Program-made: the position numbers and the translations under genes
Assembly: GCA_958298945.1 (NCBI GenBank)
Contig: OY282605.1
Location: 118,664,267 to 118,728,266 of the forward strand
Direction of reading: 5' to 3'
Length of the DNA stretch: 64,000 bases
Origin: Atherix ibis
Taxonomy: Eukaryota > Arthropoda > Insecta > Diptera > Athericidae
Part shown: positions 44,209 to 56,259 of the stretch, piece by piece
Layout: the number at the start of each line of letters is the position of its first letter
Position numbering within the stretch: the first letter of the stretch is position 1
The notes under the pieces: model-generated
Told to the model about the DNA's origin: nothing
Databases searched by the model: none
Seen by the model: only the letters and a program-made list of their open reading frames with translations

Positions 44209-45234
44209 GGTTATACAATTTGTGATTCGGAAAGTTAGATTAAATAATATACTTTTAAAATTAAGAAAGTTTGAAGATTGTTTGCATAAATACGAACTTT
44301 TTCATAGCCCTACAAGAAAAAGTCCAACAGTGTCAAATTGCACGATCTTGGACGCCAATTGACATCATCAAATTTCGAAATTACACGTACTGGAAACTTT
44401 TCGTACAATAAAGCAAAACTTTAACGTATTGTGTGGCTTGAGATGCAGTCTTGTTGAATGCATATATTTTCCAGATGAAAATCTTCAAGTTCAAGTCAAA
44501 TAATAGCGTTCAAAATTGACAGCAACGGTCCATTATTCTTTATTTTCACAGAATTATGATCTATATCACCTTTAGACCCAAATACACTTCAGACAGTCAT
44601 TTTTCGAGAATATAATAGGCGAATTCGATTGGACTAATTTTGTTACTGCTACTGTTTTGTAGCTGTCATTATCTACTGTACCTCGAACAAAACAGTAGGA
44701 TTGTAGCAGTAGTTGCACTTCTCCCCTTAGGGTAAGGGGATTGTAGTTTCCGAACTGGCTATAGATGGCTTAGCGGGTTCGTTGGTTATGTTGAAGCGTC
44801 ATATTTTTGTTTTTATTGTTTATGTGTGCGTAAATTCAGTTTTTATTGTTTATGTGTGAATAAACTCAGTAATGTTGGTGACTATTGTGAGGTTGTATTT
44901 TACTGCTGTCAGTGATATGTTCATTTTATTGAGAGTCTACTGCTAAGTACTGCACTGTAGCAAAATTAGTCCAATCGAATTCGCCTAATGGCTTTTTCAA
45001 ACTCAATTGTGTGTTTTCAGAGCCTCACATTTTGTAATTTTGTTTATTAACATAACCACATGGGTATAAATTAGCCTCATCTCTTAATACAATAATCTTT
45101 TCTTATAGTGCGATACGTTGTAAACAGAATTACTACTTTTGCACACAAACAAATTAGAATTTTTTCACTTTGTTTGTTGTTAAACAGCTAATAAATGACA
45201 GGGTTGCATATTCCGAACCCCGAAACGGATAAAC
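44209..45234 (-). mobile_element. Family A transposon relic 9 with both terminal repeats
   Basis: The left end reads GGTTATACAATTTGTGATTC and the right end (complement) GTTTATCCGTTTCGGGGTTC. The body keeps the family order: AGTCCAACAGTGTCAAATTG near 44320, the GTCTTGTTGAA segment near 44450, TTTTCAGAGCC near 45015 and TTAGCCTCATC near 45070. A 370-bp MITE is inserted at 44617. No open frame left. Confidence 0.8.
44617..44986. mobile_element. 370-bp MITE with 26-bp perfect TIRs
   Basis: The ends AGGCGAATTCGATTGGACTA (first 20 of 26 identical inverted bases) face each other. The flanking 3-bp AAT (44614-44616 and 44987-44989) is a probable target duplication, and removing the element rejoins family A sequence (TATAATGGCTTTTT). 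No coding capacity. A 3-bp duplication fits PIF/Harbinger-type movement, but AAT is not the usual TWA, so the superfamily is open. Confidence 0.88.
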
Positions 45235-45250
45235 TGTTATAATAAACATG

Positions 45251-45323
45251 GTGTTTGTAGGCTTTTCTGGTTAAAGATCCTCCATGCATAGGACGAGTTT
45301 TTGCCCGAAAAGCCTACAAACAC
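45251..45323. repeat. 17-bp perfect inverted repeat (73-bp hairpin)
   Basis: The arm GTGTTTGTAGGCTTTTC (45251-45267) and its exact complement (45307-45323) are separated by 39 nt. It lies 16 bp beyond the end of family A relic 9. Could be a tiny fold-back element. Confidence 0.9.
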
Positions 45324-46681
45324 TTGAAGTTTTGATTATAGTCAAATATTAAGCAGAGGACAAAAAAGTAAAAATGTTTCTTTGACATTGCTCCGAGGGT
45401 TAATGGCGTTAATTAATTTCTTCTTTAATAAATCACTTTTCCATAAAAAAATCCAAATACATAGAAAATTCGTAATTTTTTTGGTTTTACTATTTATTAA
45501 AGCATTAAACTCTTCATTTTTAATGTTTACAATTTATTATTTATAAATTTTTTAAACTTAATAAAATTTTCTATTATTTTATATAAGGTATATTATAAAA
45601 TAATGTTTTCTTTTTAAATAATAATTGAAATATTTTTCGTTAAAGTAGAAAAAAAAAGAAATCAAGAATATATTAAATAATATATCAGAAATTTAAAGAG
45701 ACAAAATCACTAGTTACACACTCTTATAGACTGCAAAGAAAATGGCTAAAGAAATTATTTAGTTTAAAATAATAAAAGAAATGTTTAAAAAGCATTTTAA
45801 AATGGATATTAATATATATAAAATGATATTAAATAGTTCAAAAATCGAAGTTAAATCTTATTCTTTAAGTATATTTAAAACGAAGAAACTCTAAAAAGTT
45901 TGATGAACATTTACAACAACAAAAAATGAGTTGTATTAAGAAAAAATTCATATACTTTTCTTTATTTTCCTTGGAGAAATTTCTAAAATTTTATTTTGCA
46001 TAAATAAATTCAAAAATATTTATATTGTAAAATTTCCAAACAAATTAAAGAAATTGAAATTCTTCTAAATTCTAAGAGGTTGAATTACATAATCGCAGCT
46101 ATTCATTAATAAAAATAAGCATATATAAAATTATTTATTATAAATAATAATAAGAATGTAAGAAGCTATTTGTTTTTTTTTTAAATAATTTTTTAAAAGA
46201 AAACATAAAAAAAAATTTTTTATTAAATGAAAATAAAAGAAGAAAAAATTGTATTATCTAAAATAGTACCTTGCCTTCGTACAATATGTATTGTTATTTG
46301 TGAGAAGATCTATAAAACATTTGTAATATTTTGTCGCAGCCTAATCTCATTTTAGATAATTATCATAAACATTTGTAACGTTTTGTCATAAATTGACTTT
46401 TCATTTTGAAACCAAAAACAAACACAACTTTTCAAATTCATAATCATATTCAAATAGAAGTTCTTATAATTAGCATTAGTTAACTAAAAAAAGAAAATTT
46501 AAATACCTAAGAATAATATATAGTATATATAAATAAATAACAAAAATATAGTAAATTTATATAAAGAAGAATATTTTTTTTTCTAATTAAATAAGTACAC
46601 ACATGTACCTTTTCAAGACTGTAAAGTCTTTAAAAAAAAAAATTCATCTACATTTTTTTTTTTTTTTTTTTTACGATAAAT
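45324..46681. other. A/T-rich intergenic DNA, no gene seen
   Basis: Mostly A/T tracts. Nothing recognised. Confidence 0.55.
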
Positions 46682-46683
46682 TA

Positions 46684-48238
46684 TACTGCAGGCCAAAATT
46701 CTACGAAAGAAAATTAAATAAAATTCGGATATTAAAATGAACAACTGAAAATAAAATCAATTTTCTTCTAAACAATATTTTAATTTTTATCTTAAATATA
46801 AATAAAACTATTTTTTATACACATTAATTATTCATCATCATCGTCATCGTGAACGGCGAAAAAAAAAACAATGCGGCCTTCCAGTTTGACAATTCCTCCC
46901 AACATGTTTTTGGCGTCCTTTGCTTACCTCATTTTCTGGAACCATAAATGAGGCCACTATAGTTTTTTATCTAAACGGATTAAGGGTCCGGTCTATCGCA
47001 ACCTATTGACCTTAATTTTATCCGCAACTGGAATCGTTCATTCTCATGTAGTGGGTCATAAAAATGCTTCGACAGATCCTTCTCTCGAAAATTAATTGTT
47101 AATAAATTAAAAAAAAAACATTAAAAAAAATATTTTGGCAAAAAACCTGCTTTGCGTTTGTTGATATCTTTTACGACTCTAGGCACTGGGTAGATCAGTT
47201 TATTGTCGTATCCTTTGAAGCTGTTCCAGCATTGCAAAAGGATCTTCCACAAGTCTTAATACGACAATAGACAGAACTCCTGCACTCCTTTATAACTTCT
47301 ATGCGGTTGATATCGCGTGATTGCGCTGATCATGTCATATTTTCTAAAATGCCCATCCAAGGAGAAGCAACCCCAAACCATAATTGAGCCACCGCAATGC
47401 TTGACGGTTGACACTACCTACCGCTTCCAGCAGTAATTTTTCTCCAGCACTCCGACGCACGCATATTCTTCGTTTGGGCCCAAAGAGCTGGGGAACTTTA
47501 ACTCATCTGGCCAAAGTACATTTTTAAAGTCTTTTTTTTTATTTTATTTATTTTAAATAAAATAAAAAAACAATTTTTTATTTTATTTTGAGGGTGTAGT
47601 AATAGTTTCTGTACTGCCACGCGCACAAATAGACCACCTTTCTACCATTGTTAGAGAACTTATTTAAAACGACTTTTATTTAATTCGCACCATATTTAAG
47701 GTGCTGTAACTCTGCGATTATTTTACTTATTGTTCAAATTAATCGAATCTTGCTTAAATTAATAATTTTAAGCCTATCAAACTGTAGTAAACTGTGACGA
47801 TTTCCGCTCTGACTGTAATGCTTTATAGTTTGAAGAACGCAACTCTTTAAAATTTTACCTTTTATTAACCTTCATCAAATAAAATTTGAGTCAAATAAAA
47901 TATAAAATCTTCAACTTTAGATAAATATTAAGAAAAATGGGCGATGTTAATTCTTTATATAACTATTGAGGTAAAAAATTGAAATAATTGCACCTCATGA
48001 AACCGCTTTATAAAAATTTCACATTTATTTCTACCTGATACAAACAGGGGCGGGAACTTCGTAATTCCACTTGTACTCTTATGTCGAAAAATAAAGGACA
48101 TTAATGCAATTTACGACTTTCAGGAAAAAAATAAAATATTTAAGATATTATATTATACATTAAAAAAAAAAAAAAAAATGACGGTTTTTGATATATTAAG
48201 ATTTAATATAAAAATGTCTAAACTTTTGGCCTGCAGTG
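46684..48238 (-). mobile_element. Tc1-like transposon relic with both TIRs
   Basis: 1555 bp flanked by TA. Inverted ends are TACTGCAGGCCAAAA (left) and, complemented from the right, CACTGCAGGCCAAAA. The minus strand reads, in broken frames, NVLWPDELKF followed by VKHCGGSIMVWGCFSLDGHF (about 47530-47340), the central part of a Tc1 transposase including the first catalytic Asp region (WPDE for WSDE). The rest is decayed and contains A/T tracts. Confidence 0.88.
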
Positions 48239-48240
48239 TA

Positions 48241-49310
48241 CATTCTATTTTATTTGTTTTTCCACATGCATACATACATACATTTTTTTCATGAAATATA
48301 TATCATAATAAATTAAGATTTAAATCATTATAACACATCCCTTTATATTTTTAAAACAAATTTATTTATATTTTATAAAAACTTTTTATTTAAAACTTAT
48401 AAAATATAGGAAAAAAAAATAGAAAACTTACAAAATAACAAAAATAATTTAAAATAAACTACATCTAATGAAATTATTAAAAAAACACAACTAATTTTTA
48501 GAATTTATTTTTATATTTTATTATAATTAAATTAAAAAGAGAGAGCTTTTAAAAAAAAAACATTCATACAAAAATATACATATTCTTATTACGTACATGT
48601 GTCTGTATGCATTTGCACATATGTACGTGTGTGTATGTTAAAAAAATTATTGATATTTACACGAGATTAAAGCATCAAAGAAAGAAACAGTTTAAAACAA
48701 AATAATTTAAGATATTAGAAAAAAAACAAATTACAAACAAAAAAAATAGGAAAAAAAAACTTTAATATTGATATTCATACATTATAGACATACAGATATA
48801 TTTTATATGCCAAAGTTGAGAATTCATAATAAATTTTATTAAATGTGACTATTAACTGTGTTGAATCCAAATAAATGTATTTAAAATTTAAAAGAACATT
48901 TTTAAATAAATAAAATATAATAAAATAAAATAAAAAATGAAAAGAAACTAATTCAAAGAAACGTGTTTTAATTTAAAAAAAAAAAAATAAAAACCAAAAA
49001 TACTAATTACAGTTGTTTGTTTTTATATTTAATACGGAATTTCAATATTGACAGAAATGTATAGAATAACATTTTTTATTTATGTCCCATTAATTTAATC
49101 TTTTAAATACAAAAAAAAACATATATTCTAAAAGTATCTTTGAGTACTTGAAACAATTTCCATCTCATTTTTAGCATTTAAAAAAATAATTTTAACGGAT
49201 GTTCTGGATTTTTATAATGCAAAATTCAACAGCTTTTGAACCGTACCGAAATTTGTTCTGTTTGAACATACTCGAACTGACTTTGAAAACTCAAGAGAAT
49301 CCTTCCTTCC
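48241..49310. other. A/T-rich intergenic DNA, no gene seen
   Basis: Low-complexity A/T with CATACATACATACAT-type short repeats. Nothing recognised. Confidence 0.55.
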
Positions 49311-49325
49311 TTACTTTGAAAACTC

Positions 49326-50790
49326 AATAGAAAATTCTATAGAAAGCATTCTATAGAGGATATTCTATAAACAATATTCCATAGCGAAAATTCCATAGAG
49401 AAAATTCTAAATGAAAATTCGATGGAGAAAATTCTGTAAAGAAAATTCTATAAAAAAATCTACAAAAAAATTCTATAAAGGAAATTGGATAAAGTAAATT
49501 CTATAGAGAAAATTTTATAGTAAATATTCTATAGAAAAAATTCCATAGAGAAAATTCTATAAAGAAAATTCTTTAGAGAAAGTTCTATAAAGTAAATTCT
49601 TTAGAGAAAGTTCTATAAAGAAAATTCTTTAGAGAAAGTTCTATAAAGTAAATTCTTTAGAGAAAGTTCTATAAAGAAAATTCTTTAGAGAAAGTTCTAT
49701 AAAGTAAATTCTTTAGAGAAAGTTCTATAAAGTAAATTCTTTAGAGAAAGTTCTATAAAGTAAATTCTTTAGAGAAAGTTCTATAAAGTAAATTCTTTAG
49801 AGAAAGTTCTATAAAGTAAATTCTTTAGAGAAAGTTCTATAAAGAAAATTCTTTAGAGAAAGTTCTATAAAAAAAATTCTTTAGAGAAAGTTCTATAAAG
49901 AAAATTCTTTGGAGAAAGTTCTATAAAGAAAATTCTTTAGAGAAAGTTCTATAAAGAAAATTCTTTAGAGAAAGTTCTATAAAGAAAATTCTTTAGAGAA
50001 AGTTCTATAAAGAAAATTCTTTAGAGAAAGTTCTATAAAGAAAATTCTTTAGAGAAAGTTCTATAAAGAAAATTCTTTAGAGAAAGTTCTATAAAGAAAA
50101 TTCTTTAGAGAAAGTTCTATAAAGAAAATTCTTTAGAGAAAGTTCTATAAAGAAAATTCTTTAGAGAAAGTTCTATAAAGAAAATTCTTTAGAGAAAGTT
50201 CTATAAAGAAAATTCTTTAGAGAAAGTTCTATAAAGAAAATTCTTTAGAGAAAGTTCTATAAAGAAAATTCTTTAGAGAAAGTTCTATAAAGAAAATTCT
50301 TTAGAGAAAGTTCTATAAAGAAAATTCTTTAGAGAAAGTTCTATAAAGAAAATTCTTTAGAGAAAGTTCTATAAAGAAAATTCTTTAGAGAAAATTCTTT
50401 AGAGAATGTTCTATAAAGAAAATTCTTTAGAGAATGTTCTATAAAGAAAATTCTTTAGAGAATGTTCTATAAAGAAAATTCTTTAGAGAATGTTCTATAA
50501 AGAAAATTCTATGAAGAAAATTCTATTAGAGTTGTTCTAATAAGAAAATTCTATTTGAGAATGTTCTATAAAGAAAATTCTTTAGAGAATGTTCTATAAA
50601 GAAAATTCTTTAGAGAGTATTCTATAAAGAACAAAGTCTAGAGAGAAAATTCTGTAGAGAAAATTCTATAAAAAATATTCTATAGGGAAAATTGTATAGA
50701 GAAAATTCTATAAAAAAATCTCCAAAAAAAAATCCAAAAAGGAAATTTTATTTAAAAATGATTCTATAGAGAAAGTTGCGTTAAGAAAAT
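49326..50790. repeat. Minisatellite: 28-bp dimeric unit, homogenised core with eroded edges
   Basis: The unit is two 14-bp halves, ATTCTTTAGAGAAA then GTTCTATAAAGAAA. The core (about 49560-50390) has roughly 29 near-identical 28-bp copies. The first third mixes two variants (AAAGTAAATTC and AAAGAAAATTC), the remainder is almost pure A-variant. The right edge has an AATGTTCTATAAAG variant (about 50400-50600). Both flanks grade into single diverged 14-bp units (ATTCTATAGAGAAA). Every half-unit carries GAAnnTTC across its junction. Confidence 0.97.
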
Positions 50791-50799
50791 CTGTTATCT

Positions 50800-51260
50800 A
50801 AAGTTTCTGATGTTGAAGGCCTCCCCGAGCGAGGAATACGAAGCTAGATCAGAAATGCCTCAAAATCGAAAACTGATGAAAGTCTGCAACGGATGAAAGC
50901 CTTTGTGACGTCAGACCATTGATTAAATGAAAGCTATTGAAAGGATTAAAAATTGGATTTTTTCGCATTAGAATTTGATCATCCACTGTAACACGGCCAT
51001 CTACATCGATGAGTTTTTTGTCTCAAAAAGGAATTTCTGTCGTTCCCCAGCCCACCTATTCACCTTATCTCAGTCCGTATGACTTCTTTGTTCCCCATAA
51101 TCAAAAACACTTGAAGCGATATAATATTGGTACTGTCAATAATATCCTAAAGAATGTAACAGAAGCGCTGATTTTAAAATCTAGTCGTATTACTTTTATG
51201 CCACACTTCGTACATTATTTAATCGAATTTTTGAGTTAAAGGATAATCGAAATTATACAG
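50800..51260 (+). mobile_element. Mariner-like transposase fragment
   Basis: The plus strand from 51009 reads SQKGISVVPQPTYSPYLSPY followed by DFFVPHNQKHLKRYNIGTVN, matching the PPYSPDLAPCDFFLFPKLKxxLKG segment of mariner transposases, with the Asp of PDL changed to Tyr. Decayed transposase-like sequence precedes it. It abuts the right edge of the minisatellite. Confidence 0.7.
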
Positions 51261-51261
51261 A

Positions 51262-52526
51262 AAAGATAATAAATGAATCAGAAAAATTTCACGGTTCATT
51301 TTTTTGTAGCGCCACGGACCATAAAACCATTTGGCAAACAGAAAATATAATAAACACTATTTACGAGTACTATTAAGAAAATATTTAAAAAAAAACAATC
51401 AATCCATGAATATTAATTTAATAAGATTTTGTTATTTTGTTTTAAGTTCAAAAAACTTACTAAAATATGTGTACAGTCCCAAATAACAGGAGTTGTTAAT
51501 AAATTATAATTGTTGTTTACAACCTTCACGATTGAATAACTTCTCATTAGTCAAGAGTAGAATTTTACCCTCAAAATCAATAAGAAAAGGGAAAAGATGG
51601 TCTTTGAATGGCTACGTTGCCTACCAGAGCCCAGACCAAATAGCAGAGTAGTTTTTATGGTATTTATCGTGTTTTGGAAAATTATCCAAAAATTGCTATG
51701 GTTATTTTTCGCTCGATTCCCAGTTCCATTCATGGCGATATTTATAGCTTCTATTCGTTGGTAAGATTGCATTATCTTCTGTGACCGGTTCCCACAGAAA
51801 TTGATTGGTAAATGATGTTCGTGCACAATACGAACAGATTAGCCTTTCTAAATGCACACAGAATAGATCTTTTTCATGTTTAAAATATCTCGTGCATACA
51901 GGTATGGAAAATGAATGCAAACATTTATGTCCATAGCTGGATTCTATTCAAACAAATGGAATAAAAGAAGTCGTCTCAGTTTTTCTTAAGCGACTCGTCG
52001 TCGGTAGTTTTTCGCAATCATTTTTGTGTCTATCTAACATTTCCCATGCTATACATTAACCTGTCAAATAACTCCGAAAATGATTGAATATTCTTATTCT
52101 TTATAGTTCGTCTACCTTTCAATTTGTTTTCTTCAAATTAGTTTTTTTTTGTTGCAGTACACATAAACTTGTCGTCTGTTGTCATTTCAAATGAAAATTT
52201 TGGAAACTCTACTTTTTGGTGAATAAATATTTTATTTTATATCTTATTTATGTTTTAGAGCAATTCTAACTAGTCCGGTTTAAGATTGTGTTCTTTTGTC
52301 AGAGTTATTAATCGCTTGATCAGCATTGGTTTCTTCTCGAAATATTTATCTATAACGAGATACTTACATAAATTTATTTGAGTTTTGGAGACTTATATTA
52401 TTCACACAAAAAAATCCAAAATTTACTGGTTATCTCCACCACTTAAAGCCAAATAGAAATGAATTTTATTTATTAAGGACAAATCCTTGGGGTAAAGAAT
52501 TTACCATCAATTTAATAATGCATATA
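51262..52526. other. Intergenic DNA, partly GC-richer, unassigned
   Basis: The interval 51550-51960 is less A/T-rich than its surroundings and open on the minus strand for 91 and 72 codons in two overlapping frames (51551-51826 and 51702-51920). I recognise neither product. It may be an old transposon or a decayed exon. Confidence 0.4.
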
Positions 52527-53010
52527 CGAGGTCTGTTCAAAAAGTATCGCGAATTTTGAATTTTCGATTTTTTGTGGCGTTATGTTGGTACTTATGTCTC
52601 CCACTTATGCCGACAAGTTAGGCCATTTTGAATATTCAGTTAATTTTTGACAGCTGCTTTGCTTGCACGTGTTTTGGCTCGTCTTCGATTTTTGCCCATT
52701 TCAAAAAAGAATCTGTTTCAGGAAGAAAGAAAAGTCACAGGGGGCCAGATCTGGGGCATACGGTAGCTGCGGCATTATTAAATGTGTTGTTTTTGGCCAA
52801 AAATTCGCGCACAAGCAACGATGCGTGAGGAGGGGCGTTATCATGGTGCAAAAGCCAATTTTTGTTCTTCCACAAATCCGGGTGTTTCTGGCGGATTGCT
52901 TCACGCAACTTGCGCATAACTTGCAGGTAATATTCCTTATTGACCGTTCTACCCTGTTGCAAGAACTCATGATACACCACGCCCCTGCAATCGAAGAAAA
53001 CTGTAAGCAC
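52527..53010. mobile_element. Mariner family B copy 3, rearranged (5' end joined to inverted centre)
   Basis: The left part (52527-52705) is the family B 5' TIR and UTR on the plus strand (CGAGGTCTGTTCAAAAAGTA, then CTTGCACGTGTTTTGGCTCG). From about 52706 to 53010 the orientation flips: the minus strand reads LTVFFDCRGVVYHEFL, EYYLQVMRKLREAIRQKHPD, KNKNWLLHHDNAPPH and APDLAPCDF. Both TIR-proximal 3' sequence and the C-terminus are missing. Confidence 0.85.
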
Positions 53011-53449
53011 AGGTCTTTATGTTTGAAATGACTTTACTCATACACCTTAAATGAATGATGTTTTATAATCAATATTTGGTATTGTAATGTTATCAAAAAT
53101 TGCTGACAATGTGGGCCAAAAATAATTAAAAAGGGGTGAGTGTGAACCAGAAAATTATTTAACAAAAGCTAACAGGTAATGTGTAGAGTGCTGCAAAATA
53201 TGTTTTTGGTTCTAAAAAATTACACGAAAATCCAATTTCGAACTGCATGAAGAATTGGAGTTGGCGAATTATTGTTAGAAAATAATGAAATTAAACACAA
53301 TTTTGGAAAATAATGAAATTAGTCACAAAAATTTCACATTTCTTTACACAACAGTTTTGGAATTCGAGATGTGGTGCAGCACTGCAAGAATTTACAACTA
53401 ATCGTGACTTATATAGTTTTCTTTTATTTTCGGATTTTCTTCTGTCATG

Positions 53450-54640
53450 CAGAATTTTATTTATAGAAAATTCTAGTAATAAATTTCTTTAAAGAAAATT
53501 CTATAAAACAAATTTTTATAGAAAATTCTTAACAGCAGATTCTCTGTAGAAAATTCTTTACAAAAAATTCTTTGAACAAAATTTTATAAAGAAAATTCTA
53601 TAAACGTCTATAAAAAAAATCTATAAGAAAAATTCTATAAAGAAAATACTATAAAAAAAATTCTGGGAATCAAATTCTATAATCCAAATTTTTGGAAGAA
53701 AATTCGATAAAAAAATTCTTTAATGAAAATTTTAAAAAAAATACCACAAAAAAATATTATAAGGAAAATTCTATATTGGAAATTCTATAGAGAAACATTT
53801 TTTGAAGAAAATTTTCTGTTAAGTTTTTATAGAATTTTCTTAACAGAAAAGAAAATTCTATAAAAAAAACTATATAGAATTTATTTAATAAAATTTTATT
53901 TAAAAAATTAAATAAAGCGCTATTAGAAAATTTTTTAAAACTAAATTCTATGAAGAAAGTTCTGTAAAAATGTCTATATGATAATTCTATAAAAAAAAAC
54001 CATAAAGAAAATTCTAGAAAAGATATTGTTTTAAGAAAATTCAATACACAAATCTTATTAGAAAAATATTATTAAGAAAACTATAAAGAAAATTTTGTTA
54101 AGAAAATTCTATTGTATTAGGAAAATTTTGTCAAGAAAATTCTATAAAAAAATGCTGGGAATAAAATCCTATAAAAACACTTTTTGAGAAAAAATTCTTT
54201 AAAGAAAATTTTATAAAGAAAATTTTGCCAATGAAATTATTTAAAGAAAATTTTATATTAAAATTTTTATTGAGAAAATTTTATTGAAGAAAATTCTTTC
54301 AAAAAAATTGTATAAAAATTTCTATATGAAAATTCTATAAAGAAAATTCTGTGAAAAAAGCCCACAAAAAAAATTTCTAGAAAAAATATTGTTTAAAGAA
54401 AATTTTACAAAGAAAATTCTATGAAGAAAATTCTATACAAAAATTTTTTCAAAGAAAATTCTATGAAGAAAGTTTTCAGAACAAAATACTATAAAGAAAA
54501 TTCTATACAAAACTTATAGAGAAAATTCGAAAGAGAAAATCCTTAAAAGAAATTCTATAAAGAAATTATTTAGAGAAAACTTTTTTAAGAAAATGCTATA
54601 ACGGGAATTTTGCAGAGAAACTTTGAAAATTATGAGGTTA
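53450..54640. repeat. Eroded minisatellite related to the 49.3-50.8 kb array
   Basis: Loose repetition of AGAAAATTCTATAAA-type units with a period near 14 bp and many substitutions and indels. Most units still show GAAnnTTC. No homogenised core exists. It lies 2.7 kb from the regular array, with mariner copy 3 in between. Confidence 0.85.
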
Positions 54641-54649
54641 TCGAGAAAA

Positions 54650-55960
54650 TACTTTAAACCTCACAATAGCTCTAGAACTGCACGGAATCGTTTAACTCAA
54701 AATTAGTTTTTTCATAACGCAGGGTATGCGTCTCAGAAAATGTTTACACCACTTATTTTTTTTTTACACCACGTTCCCAACGAAAAAATTATGACTGAGA
54801 GCAAAGGATCCAATCCGAATTTTGAGCAGCTTACTTGAAGGTTTTAGAGTCGACTGGCTTATCAACAGTTGGCCGCAATGGCTTTACTCTAACAATTTCA
54901 TTTACCTTTTAAGTAATAGTTAGTTGGCGAGGCAGGTTAGTGAATACTGGGAGTACTGGACAACGGGCAGCTTATAAGCACGTGAATTACCGAAAATTCG
55001 CAGACACTCCCGGATATCTAATACAACTCTGAACAGTCCCTATTTTTAAGTAGGATATGTCGAGGAAAAGACAGTTTCATTGCCTAATTAATAAAATAGT
55101 ACATTTATTTCGAAGAATTTTTTTATTCCAGTAAAATTTGATTGAAACTTACCTGAATTCTTAACAAGGTAAAAATAAAAAATTTCATTCATTTTTGTTT
55201 TAATTTTCTTTGATTTTTATACTTTAATAAAAAAAAAAGATGTATTTTGTATAATTTTTATTATATTTAATTAAATATATAAATACAGGTAAGTAAAAAG
55301 TAAAATTGCTAAAAAAAAAATGATAAGTTGATTATGGAAAAATAAAATAATAATATTGAAATTTTTTCAGATAGTAAATTAAGATAATTTTTTTGTAATT
55401 TTGTTATTTACGTATTTAATTATTATTTGAATTAATAACTTAAACAGAAAATATACAATATTTTTAAAATTTTACATTTTTGTGGAAAAAAAAAATAATT
55501 CTTAAAAAGTTATTTACCAAAAAAATTTTCTACAAATTTTTGTTATTGTAAGAAGTTGTTCTATAGTTTTTTTTGTTGTTGTTGAATGAATTTAACATTT
55601 AATTTAATCATATTTTAATAACAAGTAATGATTATTTTTTAATCAAAATACAAATTGTTATTATTTAGTTTGAGTATAATTTTCTTAATTGTGCCAAATG
55701 ATTGAATTATTTTCAGTACTTATAGGAGTACACTTGTCTTGTTAAAGCGAATAAATAATTTGAGAATTTATTTATTAAAATATTATCTCATTATTTGCAA
55801 TCTGCAATGGTTTATGAAATTTATATAGTTTTGAATATTGCAATTATTCAATGACGAATATAAGAATTAAAAACTGATAGTCAATTTTTTCTGCTTTTTT
55901 TAAGTATAATAAAAACTGGCAATAGAAGATAGCGACGAAAATTCGCACGATTATTTATTT
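54650..55960. other. Intergenic DNA, no gene recognised
   Basis: 54650-55080 is of mixed composition and may be an old retrotransposon piece, but no motif is convincing. 55080-55960 is A/T-rich and precedes the E(spl)-type gene's 3' region. Confidence 0.5.
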
Positions 55961-56227
55961 ATCACAGGATTTATCACATGGCAACTATAGTTAATTTCAT
56001 TATACTGTATTTATATATATTTATTTAAAGCTTTATATGTCCTTTATTGTTTTTTTTTATCGTTTTTCTTTCCTTTTTAACTTTAAAAGAAATTACAATA
56101 TAAATTAAAAAAAAATGGAAAAACTACGAAAGAAAAAACGGACGATGCAAAATATTGTATTTAGTTAAATTATAAAATAAATAAAATTAATATAAATAAA
56201 AGTGCTAATTAAAAAAAATAATTATAT

Positions 56228-56259
<32 letters not shown>

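Noticed and set aside
49326..50790. CRISPR-like array
   Set aside because: Repeats are contiguous 28-bp units with no unique spacers, in a eukaryotic genome. It is a minisatellite.
53757..54044. 95-codon Phe-rich minus-strand frame
   Set aside because: Generated by the eroded TTC/GAA minisatellite read antisense.
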